A stretch of 64,000 bases of DNA. Origin: Owenia fusiformis (lineage: Eukaryota > Annelida > Polychaeta > Sabellida > Oweniidae). How positions within the stretch are numbered: position 1 is the first letter of the stretch; each line of letters begins with the position of its first letter. The position numbers were made by a program, and so were the translations under genes. Shown here piece by piece: positions 12,164 to 25,445 of the stretch. Where the stretch lies: NCBI GenBank assembly GCA_903813345.2, contig CAIIXF020000011.1:28142166-28206165 (forward strand), in the 5' to 3' direction. Under the pieces are notes generated by a model. It searched no databases. It was not told the DNA's origin and saw nothing but the letters and a program-made list of their open reading frames with translations.

Positions 12164-14236
12164 AAATGAAGTCAGCTTTCTTTACATATAAATTGTAAAG
12201 CTGAAAAGTTCAGCAATGTAGTTTCTAAAAAAGTTTAATGTTTAAAAAAAGTTTACTTTGATTAATCAAAATATTCCATATCGGATGCCTTTTTATAACA
12301 TGGTAATATCCAGAATATTGACTTCCACCGTTTTTAATTCTTTTGAACATTTCTTGGTAAGTGCTCCATTTAGCACGTAGAATCTGAAACATATGTTGTC
12401 TGCACGGAATGCATTCTATTACTTATAGTTTTTACATCAAAGCTATACTGAAGAAAATGAAAACGTAACTATTCCTTTAACACTATATAAGTCTCAAGTG
12501 TTTTGGTAAAGAGTGTGCGCATGTGGCCCGTTTGATCCTACACAAAACCCCTCTTATAAAAGTTGATGACTTTTATTCCTATTATCTATTTAAAAACTGA
12601 GACATCAGACAAATGTATATTTATATAATATTAATGACAGTGAATAATTTTGCTACTATCAAAAATGCAACAAAATAAGTTTTAATTTTTTTATGATAGA
12701 GTGTTTTGAATTTGTGATCTGTCATGGAAATTTTTATAAGGGGCCTTTAAATCTGTGAGGTCCATTGAGTTGCTACCCTAGTCTGGGGACATTAATAAAA
12801 CGATGTCAATATAAAATTTGAGGTAAGAAATTATTATGTTAACGTCCTCTATTTCTTAAAGAAATGTAATACTCTTATTAAATATTAAAGCGACATTGAT
12901 CATTAGCCATCAAGTCACCCTTTAAATTAAAAAACACTTACCTTGTTAAATTTTGCCTTTAAGAGAGAGAAAATGTTGTGGATCTTGGAAACGTGCCGAA
13001 AACATTTCTTGATTGAGACATCAGTGGAATACTCATATCTGGATGTTAAAAAATGAAGTATCCTAAATTGTGTTGATAGTGTATTATTTAACAAGGGCAG
13101 GGGCGCACATATTTTCTTTTGAATCTATGTTTGTGGACCATTATGCTCACACTTAATTCTCTATAGAAAAACACATTTCAACATTCTATAGTGAATCCTT
13201 ACTGTTTTTACTCAACTTTTAAAAATTCCATGCAATTTAGGGAAATAACCAAGGAATCTGGTGAAATTTTCCATAGGTTTCTCTTTAAAGTTTCTATATT
13301 GATGTGTATTGAATTGAGCATCGTGTTTTGTACTGATAAAAAGGAATTTTAAGATATGTGAATTTTTTGCAAGGGGGTTTATATATTTAGGTCTTCAGGA
13401 TGATGTATGTTTTTATCGTGTACTTTCAGATTCAGATGTGTGTGATTGAATCGTCACAAAAGCAGTATAAAAACACCATGGAGTCAACAAGTTACACGGA
13501 AATAAATAATTTGGATTTTGGATATTTTATGGCCACAGTTTAATTAAATATATATAAAATAAATCAGAGAGCCTAGTGTGGATACATAACTAAGTGAGAA
13601 TTGGGGGAATGATCAAGGTTCACTACAAGAATGGATTAATAATTACAGGGAGACCACTAAAAATTGAAATATCAACATTTGGACAATAGCTGAACCATTG
13701 GAATAAATTTTAAGTGTACAGTTATTAATGAGGAAGTACAGCGAGTCTGCTATACAGCAACAGATATAGACTAAAATACATCCAAACATTTTTTTATTTA
13801 AAAGGATACAAGTGATAATTAGAGTATTTTTGGTCATCCAATAAGGGGCTAGAGTGTTGAGTATATAAAGTTCTACATGAACATAATTACCCACAAGAGC
13901 TTTAAGTTTGGTGTAAAGAGGGCAGTGATAGCTTATACACCTGCAGTATTTACAGATCTGAAGCTAAGACTTAATAAAAACTCCAAGCACTGGATAAGTG
14001 ATTTAGTAAAGGTTTAGATTACAATATAGCAAGACTTCTTACACAGAGTTACTAAAAGTTTATTTCAAAGACGGATTTTATTCCATTACGCAACTACGCT
14101 ACTGCGGTGTATTGAAATGCCTGATATCTGATTGAACCAGCAGTTTCTGTTAAGGTTCATCCTATTCTATTGTAAAAGGCAGTTTCACTTGCTGCTTTAG
14201 CGTGGGAGTCACTCGAGGACTATTAAGACAGGATCT
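12164..14236. other. No recognised feature upstream of the gene
   Basis: AT-rich sequence with short open frames only; it may hold regulatory DNA that I cannot identify. Confidence 0.45.
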
Positions 14237-14245
14237 CTATAAAAT
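14237..14245 (+). promoter_or_regulatory. Candidate TATA box of the LDLa precursor gene
   Basis: CTATAAAAT lies about 365 bp before the start codon. A start site near 14268 would give a single-exon 5' leader of about 330 nt containing short upstream ATGs. A more distant non-coding first exon is equally possible. Confidence 0.3.
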
Positions 14246-14287
14246 GGCCAGAAGACACACAATCGCCTGCTGCCATCAAGCCACATG

Positions 14288-14312
14288 AGATGACATCAGA
14301 TGACATCAGATG
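14288..14312 (+). promoter_or_regulatory. Tandem TGACATCA motifs
   Basis: GATGACATCA occurs twice in a row about 290 bp before the start codon. TGACATCA resembles CRE/AP-1 class sites. It lies just after the possible start site, so it could instead be leader sequence with tiny upstream frames (ATG AGA TGA). Confidence 0.25.
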
Positions 14313-14602
14313 AATATTACAACTTTTAAAGTTAGCATACTATCATAGAAACAAAAATAATTTTTAATACAAGAACTTTAAAACTTTATTTATCAGTCAT
14401 AGAGATAGATACATGATGGACTTTTTTTCTTATTGAGTTATTGGTACAATGCTAGCAAGATGAGCCAAGCTACCTAGCAAGAACGTAAAAAGAGACTAGA
14501 AAACTACAGAAGCAGAACGATCAAATCACCCATACCAAAAAAGGAGCAAAAAGTACTTGTTTCAACACAAGTACTGTCTCAATATCATAAAAACTCAAAG
14601 AC

Positions 14603-14918
14603 ATGAATATCAAAATTTTAGTTTTAGTGTTACATATTGCGTTACTGTTCATAGCAGTTGGATATTCCAAATCAGTGGGTGGAACAAAAAGACATAAGGA
14701 TAATAAAAAACATCATAGGCACCGGACTAACAAAAAAATGGGTAATAGTAATAAACGAACGGGTGGAAAAAAACAATTGAAATTCTTAAGAAAAATTTTA
14801 AGTAGGCTCACACCAGCTCAGGTTCTCAGCTTGAGTAGGAATAAAAAATCTGATGATGCAGAATTTGGAAAATTTATAGAAAAAACAGAAAAGACTGATA
14901 TAAGTATTCCAGAAATTG
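14603..14918 (+). CDS. Exon 1 of a secreted LDLa-domain peptide precursor (signal peptide and basic region)
   Basis: This is the first coding exon, 105 codons plus one base. Seen: the ATG at 14603 has a G at -3 and is followed by a hydrophobic stretch (residues about 4-20), a classic signal peptide likely cleaved near residues 21-24. The mature start is very basic, with dibasic sites KR 29-30, KK 35-36, KK 44-45, KR 51-52, KK 56-57, RK 63-64 and KK 81-82, and a histidine-rich patch at 31-40. Residues 58-80 could form an amphipathic helix. The exon ends at a strong donor (G|GTAAGT), leaving phase 1, which matches the phase 1 acceptor of the LDLa exon at 43024 and creates an Asp codon. Known: basic, dibasic-rich secreted precursors are often cut by furin or prohormone convertases. 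Inference: a neuropeptide-like or growth-factor-like precursor. An extra cassette exon between the two cannot be excluded. Confidence 0.8.
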
Positions 14919-15526
14919 GTAAGTGTCATTTTATTTAATATCTTTATACATGTACTGGTACACCCTTGCATAGCTCATCTGCTTTGTCTTTGCTTTGTAT
15001 ATACTTTGTAATGCGTAACAAAATGCAAATTGTGAAGTGAGTTCCATGTACTTTAAAAGTTTTGCCACCATACTGCATGCGTTACACTTCTCGAATTCAT
15101 TTTCCTTTTTTTGTTCTGAAAAATAAGCAAAACTGTGCAAATATTATTATTATCACTCTGAATAGATTACTTGACAAAGGTGTTATGAATATACAGTACT
15201 GTGATAGATCGCATGTTTGTCTGTTGATTTCATTCACCGTTTATTCCTCTAAAGCTAATATTTGTGTGAGGTATGTTTTCATATGTTTAGCATGCTGGCA
15301 TTTCATTTGTGGGTAGCCGGTAGCATTCCTCTAAGTGTTGTATATAATTTTATAATTTACAATAAGTGCAGTTAAACTGAAAAACATCCAATTGTTGGAT
15401 CTGAAGTTTATATCTTGAAAGAATTTGTAGCCAATTAGTTAAAGAACCAACAGCTTGTTTAGAGTTAAGTGATGGATTTGCATTTACTCCAAGAGATTTT
15501 GGCTTCATTCTTGAACAGATCAAAAT

Positions 15527-15873
15527 TACTATTGTTAAAGGCTCAATCAGCTCTTTTGTTAAAGGCTCATCGCTATTTTTAAAGGCACGTGGATATTTTA
15601 AGAGTTATTATTGTTAAAGGCTCTTCACTATTGTTATAGGCTCACTGTTGTTATTGTTAAAGACTAACCGTTATTGTTAAAGACACATTGTTCTTATTGT
15701 TAAAGGCTCACGGCTAATGCCAAAGACTCATTGCTATTGTTAAAGGCTCATCACTATTGTAAAAAGCTCTTTACTATTGTCAAAGGCTCATTGCTAATGT
15801 CAAAATCTCACTGCTATTTTCAAAAGCTCATGACTATTGTTAAAGTTCATGACTGCATTATTGTTAAAGGCTC
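15527..15873 (+). repeat. Tandem array TATTGTTAAAGGCTCA (about 20-30 bp units)
   Basis: TTGTTAAAGGCTCA and variants recur about 14 times with irregular spacing, within 600 bp of the exon 1 donor. Confidence 0.7.
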
Positions 15874-16522
15874 AACTTAATCTCCTCCCATTTTTCCAAA
15901 AATATTCTAGTTCATGTCATATATCATTATGCGGATAACTTAACAAGGTTGTCTTCATTGTATAGCTGTCATCATTCAGTAAAGCCAGTAAACTTAGCAG
16001 TGTTCTGTAGCTGCTTATAGTTTGAGTTAAAGATCTTAATCATGTAGTTATTATTTAAGTTTTACCCATATATTAAATTCCCTTAGTCAAGAGAAGTCAA
16101 CTAACTTTATCATAATAGTAATGATATGAAAATCAGGCCAAGTACTAATTCCAGCTTTGTATAAAATAGGTTAGGCAAAGGAAAACTATCTCTATGGTTA
16201 CCATCTCATTGTTTGATTAATTCAGATTAATTGAGAAAAGGCAAATATACGCAAATGTAACAAGTGAAATATCAGTTGCTGAGGATTGGAAGTACAAAAA
16301 CAAGAGTTTCAAATTCATTTAATTCTGTAGACTTAATTTGACAAGTTTTGTGACTAAAAACATATAGTAACCTTCCAATGTCCTTAAGGCTGTATGACAC
16401 TTGTATAACGTGTATAATATCTTAAAGTACAAATCAATTGCATTCTTTTTGTTGGATCATCTCCTGTAATAAGTGGCAAGAGAAATTTTAAATCTGGATT
16501 TATTATTATACATTAAGATATA

Positions 16523-16703
16523 GAGGTTATTTAATGGGAGGGATGGAATATGGATTTTATTCCGAGGGAAAATATGATATTGGCCAAGGAAAATATCATA
16601 TTGACCGAGGGCGATAGCCCGAGTGTCAATATGATATTTTCTGAGGCCAATATCATATTTTCTCAAGGAATAAATCCATATTCCATCACGACCATCAATA
16701 ACC
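16523..16703. repeat. Large 181-bp palindrome
   Basis: Nearly the whole block is its own reverse complement, from AGGTTATT to AATAACCT. Internal paired motifs are GGAATATGGATTT/AAATCCATATTCC, AAAATATGATATTGGCC/GGCCAATATCATATTTT and a central GAGGGCGATAGCCCGAG. It forms one end of the Crypton-like remnant region. Confidence 0.7.
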
Positions 16704-16779
16704 TATTTATTTCATAATATTTTTTTTCAATTTTTGTATGTCATCATCCAATGATTGTGACATAAAATTATACAATTTA

Positions 16780-17007
16780 TCATATAAGATCATTAAGATC
16801 ATGGGGATCTATCTCCTCGATCGGTCTGAGTTCATTCCTCTCACTCCGTAAAAAATCTACTAGGATTTTTATGTCACTTTTAGTTTTCTTCGAAGTATTG
16901 ATATTTTCTTGACCTTTAATGAAGTCATCAACATCCTCTGTTGCATACCTAGACATATTTGTCACTAATAGACGTAAACTAGATGATAATAATTTCAATA
17001 ATTTCAA
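16780..17007 (-). pseudogene. Crypton-type (KIAA1958/ZMYM-like) N-terminal fragment
   Basis: A 75-residue open frame. Seen: RYATEDVDDFIKGQENINT followed by SKKTKSDIKILVDFLRSE, then PIEEIDPHDLNDLI and a stop. Known, from memory: the N-terminal region of Crypton-derived tyrosine-recombinase proteins and their KIAA1958/QRICH1/ZMYM relatives has the same order (R-F/Y-A, a helix with QENxNTKKKTxSD, then R-P-IEEIPxxxLD). The catalytic recombinase domain is missing; the frame stops just before it, and palindrome DNA follows. The fragment therefore looks like coding sequence carried in a non-autonomous deletion derivative, about 16.52-17.26 kb. The copy cannot be active on its own. Confidence 0.6.
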
Positions 17008-17084
17008 TTTTCCAAACGATTTTTTTACTTCCTGTAGAGATGTGCTAGACGAAAAGCGTAAAACTCAAGAGAAATTACCGGGAA

Positions 17085-17190
17085 TATTTCTGATACGGGA
17101 TCTGATACGGGATTTTTGCTGATACGGGATCCAATACGGGATCTGATACGGGATTTTGGCTGATACGGGATCTGATACGGGATTTTTCAA
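17085..17190 (+). repeat. GATACGGGATCT minisatellite
   Basis: GATACGGGAT occurs about eight times with CT or TTTTTGCT spacers. It sits between the Crypton-type fragment and a GGAATAAATCCATA end at 17240 that repeats the palindrome motif. Confidence 0.7.
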
Positions 17191-17811
17191 ATAACACTTT
17201 TATTCCCTGTTATTTTCCCAGGGAAAACATGTTATTATGGAATAAATCCATATATTTGTACGGAAATTTGATATTTACTATGGTATACACATTATGCCTT
17301 TCATATCAATGGAGACAACTCAAATAGAAAACAATGTGATTTAGTTCACTTTTATTAACACAAAAATGTTCCAGGTTTACTGTGAAGACTACAAGGCAGG
17401 AGAATGTATAGCAGTTGGTGTTTGTTTCGTTATACTGTATGGTGTTTGGTGTTTGTTTTTTTATACTGTATGTCATTTGAAATAAAATAAAAAAAATAGC
17501 CTGGAGAGAGGATAGAAAAACAGTCTCCTTGTAAAACTCAATATTGAGTGGGAACATTTCTTTAAATAAACAATTTGTTTATGCAGAATCCGGTCTGCTC
17601 TTCTGAATAGGAGGTGATTGGCATGGTATTAAGATGTAAAAGTGAGGAATCGGCAAGGAATCGAGTCGAGGAAATGTTCTACGATGAGGCACCTCTGGTT
17701 TAAACCCTGATTTGCTTCAGAATGCATGGACCGAATCAACTTGCCAAAGTATTGTTTCTTTGTGTTATATCTATCCTTGAATTTGTTATTGAACATTGAA
17801 CATTATATTTA

Positions 17812-17833
17812 GGGGGGGGGGGGGGGGGGGGGG
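17812..17833 (+). repeat. Poly(G) run of 22
   Basis: Uninterrupted G homopolymer in intron 1; its length is likely variable or uncertain in assembly. Confidence 0.8.
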
Positions 17834-18467
17834 CGTTACAAATAATGTACCTCTGTCTAGTTTTTTCAGTGTTTTGTTTTGGTATGTTAAATTTTGAATC
17901 CCTGATAGAAAATATATTTTAATTCAATATTTGTTTTTAGAAATACCAGGATCATTACAATTGAAGTTAGAAAGATATATGTTATTTGTAAATGTATACT
18001 TATTGTTTGTATTCTTAATACAAAATGTTCTTTGTTCAATTTAAACATTTGTGGGCTGGTTTTCGCCGTCTCCAAGTCTCGATGTATAAATGGTGTGTAC
18101 TTAGCCTGAATCTTGCTATACAACAATACACACATGTATTGTATGCGCCACACCGAACCTAAATTGACTTCACATGTCAAGGGGTTCACTCCAACCTTTT
18201 AGTATTCATCAAGGTGAAACTGTGAAAACAAGCACCTCATTGAAGAATAATTAAATTTCTTTAAATTCATCATCTAAGCCTTTTTATTGTTGTATTTCTT
18301 TTGAAAGTGTTAAACAGGAATTTTATAGTCAAGATGGGACTTCATCTCATTCAAAAGTTTATTATTCTAAGAACATGAGATAAGGAAGAAACAGTTTATT
18401 GTCTGTGTGTTGTTATCCTCAATAGATGGGTTGTTAAAAACAATTTGCTATAAAAGTAGGCTGCCCC

Positions 18468-18660
18468 GGAGGTAAAATGTCCGTCTGCTCATTCATATTT
18501 CACTCAATTTCTCTCTAAAATTTGAATAAACTTGATCATTTTTCCACATTTTTGTACAATTTCGAGCATCATCTACAAGTCTGTTTGCTTTATTTCTTCC
18601 TAATTCTATTATTTCCCACTTTATTTTTCATTTCAAAATTTCACTCACATTTTTTTGATA
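18468..18660 (+). repeat. Dispersed repeat, copy 1 (CTCTCTAAAATTTGAAT core)
   Basis: Matches 29925-30095 over about 180 bp with many substitutions: GTCxGTCTGCTCAT, TTTCTCTCTAAAATTTGAAT, TACAATTTxGAG and CTACAxGTCT in the same order. Confidence 0.5.
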
Positions 18661-19479
18661 CAGGGCGTTGTATTAGACTGTGCAAGTGAATAAGACAGAT
18701 ACAACTTGGTTTAGTCTGAATCTGTGGTGAAAGCTACCTGATAAATCACTAAACTTTAACCTGAAGAGATTACCCTGAGTTAAAAGACAGAGTTGTCATG
18801 ATTTGAAATGCAAACGAGGCTAAACATTGAAGCAATTCACTATTAAAGGATCTATATGAGACTTGAGAGTTCATAAAAGTGGGGGAAATTAAGAGTAAGT
18901 TAGGTTTTAAGTGAAATAGCCAAGGAATAGACATTTACATAAATGTATTTTTAGCCAGGGTAACACTGTTCCCAATTCTGAGAATTATTCATTCATTCTT
19001 GTTACAAAACTTGAACTAGACAATTGTAACTTTCTCTATTTCTTAAAAGTACACAACTATTGGTTTTTTCTTTCTCAGTGACTCCAATTTTCGCAACTTC
19101 GTAGCTTGTTAAAATGATTTATCGGTTGTAATATTATGATATAAAACGCATCTTCAAATTTGAGTCTTACTACCACTAACGGAAAATCCTATATAGTACA
19201 TAGACTTTTACTCATTCATTGAAAATCCCTTTTATGACAGCACAGCTCTACAGGGAACTAATGATTTGATTATATGAGAAATTCAAAAAGTCTAAGTGAC
19301 CACCGCAGTTACTTCATCTTTGGAGGTTGGGGTATAGTTAGCCTCTAGTTTCCCATTGCATGTAAGGGGAATCATTTTCTAGAAAACAGTTCCAGTGTGT
19401 ATTGAAATATTAGCTGATAACACTGATAAATATTGCCATAAGTAGAACTCCCAGAAAAGTTCAAGTCTTGAATAAATGT

Positions 19480-20415
19480 TACAAGTAAATTGGATGTATC
19501 TTTTATGTTATGAAGTTTATGACTTAAATGATATGTTGCATGTAAAAGATTGGACATATCTTTCGTGTTATGAAGTTTATGACTTAAGAATGATATGTTA
19601 CATGTAAAAGATTGGACATATCTTTCGTGTTATGAAGTTTATGACTTAAGAATGATATGTTACATGTAAAAGATTGGACATATCTTTCGTGTTATGAAGT
19701 TTATGACTTAAGAATGATATGTTACATGTAAAAGATTGGACATATCTTTCGTGTTATGAAGTTTATGACTTAAGAATGATATGTTACATGTAGGAGATTG
19801 AAATATCTTTCATGTTATGAAGTTTATGACTTAAGAATGATATGTTACATGTAGGAGATTGAAATATCTTTCATGTTATGAAGTTTATGACTTTAGAAAT
19901 GATATGTTACATGTAAAAGATTGGACATATCTTTTATGTTATGAAGTTTATGACTGAAGAAATGATATGTTACATGTAAAAGATTGGACATATCTTTTGT
20001 CTTATGAAGTTTATGACTTAAGAAATGATATGTTACATGTAAAAGATTGGACATATCTTTTCTGTTATGAAGTTTATGACTTTTGAAATGATATGTTACA
20101 TGTAAGATTAGACATATCTATCTTGTTAAGAAGTTTTTGAAGAAATGATATGTTACATGTAAGATTAGACATATCTATCTTGTTATGAAGTTTTTGACTT
20201 AAGAAATGAATGTTTCATGTAAGATTGGACATATATTTCGTGTTATGAAGTTTTCGACTTAAGAAATGAATGTTTCATGTAAGATTGGACATATCTTTCG
20301 TGTTATGAAGTTTTCGACTTAAGAACTGATATATTACATGTAAAAGATTGGCCATATCTTTTTTGTTATGAAGTCTTTGATTTTAAGAATCATATGTAAC
20401 ATGTTAAATGTATCT
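19480..20415 (+). repeat. 62-bp minisatellite, about 15 copies
   Basis: The unit contains GATTGGACATATCTTTCGTG, then TTATGAAGTTTATGACTTAA, then GATATGTTACATGTAA. The period is exactly 62 in the central copies, with divergence and short deletions toward the right edge. Confidence 0.85.
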
Positions 20416-21030
20416 TATATTATGATGTCTGACTATTAAAATGATAATATTGTTTTGTAAATTTCTCAGTCAGTAACCCAGTTATGTCTGATTGGCCATG
20501 TATCTCTCAAGCCAGATATATGGAGAGCCAAGCTTTATTCTTGCAAAAGTAATGCTTTAAAAATACTTTTCCAGTTCTATTGTTATATGCGTAATAAAAA
20601 CATTTCAGTACAAATATATATTTAGCAGTTGAGCCCTAAAATAGTCTGGCATTGTATCAGATTCTGATATGTGGACATTTCCTTACGGGAATTCAATTAT
20701 CTAAGACCCATGTATTTTTTTCCATTTCATCAAAATTTCATTTCACAAAAGTTTTATAATTTTGACAGATCTTTCTGTTTACATTTGAGAGTTTAAATCT
20801 ATATGTTAATTAAAAGTTACTTTATTTATGGATTTCAAGGGTGATAAAACTCTTTGTAAGGGCTGATATGACTCTTATAAGGGTTTTGCTCTGGGTCTCC
20901 CAGTCATTTTCTATTGAATGTTATACATGTTGGACTTGAAGACTGGATATATTATTACAATGCATTATATGTTATGAAGATTGAACACAATTTTACTAGA
21001 CATTGTTGATTCCTGAGTTTACCCTTGAAG

Positions 21031-21135
21031 TACAGTCCCCACCAAAAAGTCCCTCGCAAAAGTTTTGCAGATAGGTATTCTAATATTGACAGTACAATTG
21101 GGATTTAGGTTTCTAAACTTTTGGATGGGAGTGTA
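21031..21135. mobile_element. Short MITE related to that at 4212
   Basis: TACAGTCCCCACCAAAAAGT at the left, ACTTTTGGATGGGAGTGTA at the right. The match to the 4.2-kb element is limited to the ends. Confidence 0.35.
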
Positions 21136-22164
21136 TATTCAATTTGGTATAATTCAGTAATTCAATAATTCAAACCAGTCTTAAAGATTCCACTTCACAG
21201 GTTCCTGTCTGTGTGTTAGAATTCACTTTGGGCAATATAGAAAAACAAGGCATTAACACGACAAAATCCCACCACCAGTTATTGAAAGTTGTAAGAATTT
21301 GCCATAGAAAAAGACTGACAATTTGTCACCACTTCGTCACCACTTCTGGTTGTGACATAAAAACAACATACAAAAGGCTTCAGATTTCATTTGAATTACA
21401 ATATTTGTACTTACCTACAAAAAAGGTCGTGACATTAGAAAATAAGATTTAGGCATTAAAATCTTACACAGTGGTAATATCACATAATATTCAAATTGAT
21501 CCTCTTCATAATGATGAATTAGCGAGCAACTGGTAACTCGTTGGTCATGACTTCTAAAGTGTCTCATGGGTTACCATTACTCCAAAGCAGTCTCTTTGGA
21601 ATTTTAAATGAATTACCTAACCTTTCGGCATTTCTATTAAATTTAGAGTGCTAAATTAAAGTCAATTTATTTCGATCATTGGTAATTCAGTTTCCGTTGA
21701 GATATTTTGTTTGAGAACATGTTACCTCCCCCGTCACCCATGGGATTTCCCTAACAACTTGTTTGAGTGTATGTCACGCTATGTATATAATAAGAATATT
21801 ACTCTCACATAAGTGCATTAAAATCCAAACAAATATTAATCGGTGTTCACGTCATAGAAACTCTAACTCATCATAAAAGTATTACAAATGCCTATTTAGA
21901 TGATAACGCTATCATAATTGCCAAAATGACTGAGTATTTATTAATAAGGTAAAATCCTTTGTGATCAGCTAGCTGGAAGTTCACTTTTTGCGTGCAGCAT
22001 ATGAATTAGTTTAACACTGTGGAGAAGTATTTAAGTTATCGTGGTATATTTACTAATTGAATAACACGTTATTTCAAACTGCAATCTCTAAAGCTAGTCC
22101 CACTTACCTCTCACAGTCAAATTAGTACTAGCTATTAATATTTTTGTGTCCTTGAATTAGGGAC

Positions 22165-22825
22165 AACACATTTGATATTGCCCAATACATTTGATATAAG
22201 TCAATATATTTGATATTAGTCAGTACATTTGATATTAGGCAATATATTTTATATTAGTCAGTACATTTGATATTAGGCAATATATTTGATATTAGTCAGT
22301 ACATTTGATATGATTCAGTATGTTTAATACAAATCAATACCAAATCAATTTGATATAAGCTAGGCAGTACTTTGGATATTAGTCAGTATATTTGATATTA
22401 GTCAGTACATTATTTTGATATTAGTCACTATTTTTGATAAAAGTCTATACCTTTTATAAAAGTCAATACATTTGATATTAGTCATTATATTTGATAGTAA
22501 GCAATATATTTGATATTAGTCAATACATTTGATATGAGTCAGTATATTTAGTACAAGTCAATATATTTTTTGATATTAGCTAGTCAGTACATTTGATATT
22601 AGCCAGTACATTTGTAATTAGTCAATACATTTGATATTAGTCAAAATATGTTATATTAGCTAGTTAGTAAACTTGGTATTAGTCCATACAGTTGATATTA
22701 GCTTGTCAGCATATTTGATATTAGTCAATATATTTGATATTAGCTTGTCAGCATATTTGATATTAGTCAATACATTTGATATTAGCTTGTCAGCATATTT
22801 GATATTAGTCAATATATTTGAGAAG
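22165..22825 (+). repeat. TTTGATATTAGTCA array
   Basis: About 30 imperfect units of 19-24 bp. From 22690 to 22815 the units group into a clean 48-bp higher-order repeat containing GCTTGTCAGCATATTTGATA, which opens frames on both strands. Confidence 0.8.
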
Positions 22826-24825
22826 TCTGCCTTCAAGTCAAACATCAATGACTATGTAAGTTTAGGTAACCAACAGTAGACTAAAAATTGATTATTGGTC
22901 AGTAACAGGTATAAGTAATTTTAGTAAATGTCAAAAACAATCAACGCATCTGTGTATGGGACATAAGTTGATATACTCCTGCATGTTGTTGCTTGTTATC
23001 TGTTCTTCATGTGTTTAATTTTAGCTTTGGTCTAATTATACTTCCTTTTTACAATAATAATAAAGCATAGCAGGAGACATCAAACATTTGTTGATTTATG
23101 ATTATCATTAACACTTTCAATATTGATAATTAAAAATACATGCTATCTATGGGAAAAACATGCCCTTTATAGCCTTGTACTTGGCAGCATTTTCATCAAC
23201 CTTTTCAAGGTGATAATGTTAAGGACTCCTTTATAAATGCATGGGAGCTAAAGTCATCCATACATGTTATTGGACTTATAGAGCAAACTTCAGACAACTG
23301 TCTTGATTCTGATCAAAAGCCTATACTTTCACTCAGAATTTTTCCAAAACTTCATCTAAGAGCAGCGTGGCTTACATATCATTCTGTCTTTTTTTATTGT
23401 ATTTTTAATGCTTGTATACAAATTATTTTACTTTATAGTATAAAATTATATTTCAAAACAAGTGCACACAATAGTTATACTCAAAGGTTAATTGATGTAC
23501 ATCAATGTAATCTGTTTTTATATTTATTTACCAATTAAGAATAAAGGAGCGTGGGTGTTTTATTGGTTAGAGCTACAGGTGGCAACTTGGGTAAAGTACG
23601 TCTTGTTGAGATCTTACTATTGAAGATACCACCCACATAAAGAGACCAGGTACTGTGATATCAAAGAATTGATCACCCAGAACCTCTAAACCCACAATCT
23701 CTCAAAACATCTAGTATATTGATTCTAATATAGGAGTTCTACATGCAAATTCTACATCTGTTTGTGGGCGAACTACTTTCTTTAGAGGGGGAAGTGTTGT
23801 GACCACTCCAGATTGAATGAGAAGAGCATGCATTTTAGCAGTGAAGTTTTTCGCTAAGAACCTGTTAGTTAAATTCTACTTTTATAAATAGTCAATTTAA
23901 ATCTCCGTTTCTAAATATAATCCAACCCTAGATCTTTTCTCAAAACTTCAACATTGTCATAACTAATTGTACTTTTGTGAATTTATTTGAAAATATTGCG
24001 TCATGCCCATACTTGTAAATATAATATGGAAATAAATATAATATAACATAACATAAAATACTATAAAAAAAATTAACATATCGAAAAGAATCTTTTTTTA
24101 AACTTTCTAGGGAAAATGCCTAGAGAAAATAAAAAGTCAGCAAAATAATTTTAGAACCAATTGTAATTAGGACTCTTTGCAGCATTCTTGTATATAAGAA
24201 GTGATTTGAACTATAAGTACAAGTACTAGAATGCAAAATAATAGGTAAAGCAAAAGGGAAAAAATAAAAAATAAAAATATTCTGATTCTTGTTTTTGTTA
24301 TAGCTCTTAATATTTTCATACTTGACTTCTGATTCAATACTTGCAGTGAGATGTACTTGTTTATCTCATTGTGTGACATAACTGTTAGATCTATAAGCTT
24401 CATTATAAACAGGCTAGGGTGGGATCACTTTGGCAAATTTGTCCAAAAATCACTCAAAAAATAATCATGGGTATCACATGTTGATGCTTTGGAGCATGTA
24501 CTCTCTGAACAAAACCACATGTTCCTCTTTATACAAGAGGTGAAAATTTGTGATCACCTGCTTGTATATAAGTTCAGAATGTCTAGGACAAGAATTTATG
24601 AGACTAAACTAGACAAGATTGAATGTAGGATATGTAGTGGCTTGGTGGGCTTTTTAATGAAACTGCTATATGTGAAATAATGATGGGACTTGAGTTTTAT
24701 GAGGAAATTCTTGGCGGTCTATCACTGCGATAAACCCTTGATAATATACACTCTGGTTGCCTACAGTTATTTATTTCTACTAGGGTTATTTACGAAGGCA
24801 TCATATTTTATATACTGTGTAGAAG

Positions 24826-24910
24826 TGATTTTGGCAATTTTTGGTCAAAATTGTCAAAAGTGAACACCTGCCCCTGGAATTTTTGATAAAGTGAACCCCC
24901 TTGGGAACCT
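24826..24910 (-). mobile_element. Truncated copy of the 60357-60542 MITE
   Basis: In reverse orientation it matches the inner part of that element: AGTGATTTTGGxxATTTTTG, AAxTTGTCAAAxGTGAAC, then CCCCTGGAAT. No terminal repeats remain, so it is a relic. Confidence 0.5.
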
Positions 24911-25445
24911 GTGTATCAAATTTATTTATTAATGCAATAAAATCAATTGCCTTTTTAGGTGTTGTTGATAAGCCAATAATTGTTGGGTGTGTAAACTATG
25001 TCCTTTCAATGTCCTTTCAACTAAAAGATATAATATTAAAACTTTTGCTCCAGTAACAGTCTAAGAATTAATTACTATTAAGATATTTTCGAAGGTGGTG
25101 ATAAATATCAAATTGATTTGTATCTTCTTTCATTTCTTATATATCAATGTAATGTTTTTCAGGTAAAATGTCAAATTGCTGTTTTAAGGGCAGTTTTGAA
25201 TGAAGGCTCTTTAGGTCAGCTTCAACCCTCTTGGATAGCTCTATATTTTACTAAGAATCAACACTTAGTTGTTAAGTCGTCATAAAGTACTGGGTTGTGC
25301 CCTTAATATGAAATATTATGATAAACATTGCACATTTGAATTTATCACATTTTCCCAGAAATTATCATGATATTATTTATGTACTAGAGTCTGAGCAAGA
25401 GTATAGTCATTTAGACAAACTGTTACTAGTATAGTTGTATGTGTA

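Noticed and set aside
22660-22879. Facing frames of 62 and 68 codons with repeated words
   Set aside because: Both are made by the 48-bp higher-order TTTGATATTAGTCA repeat.
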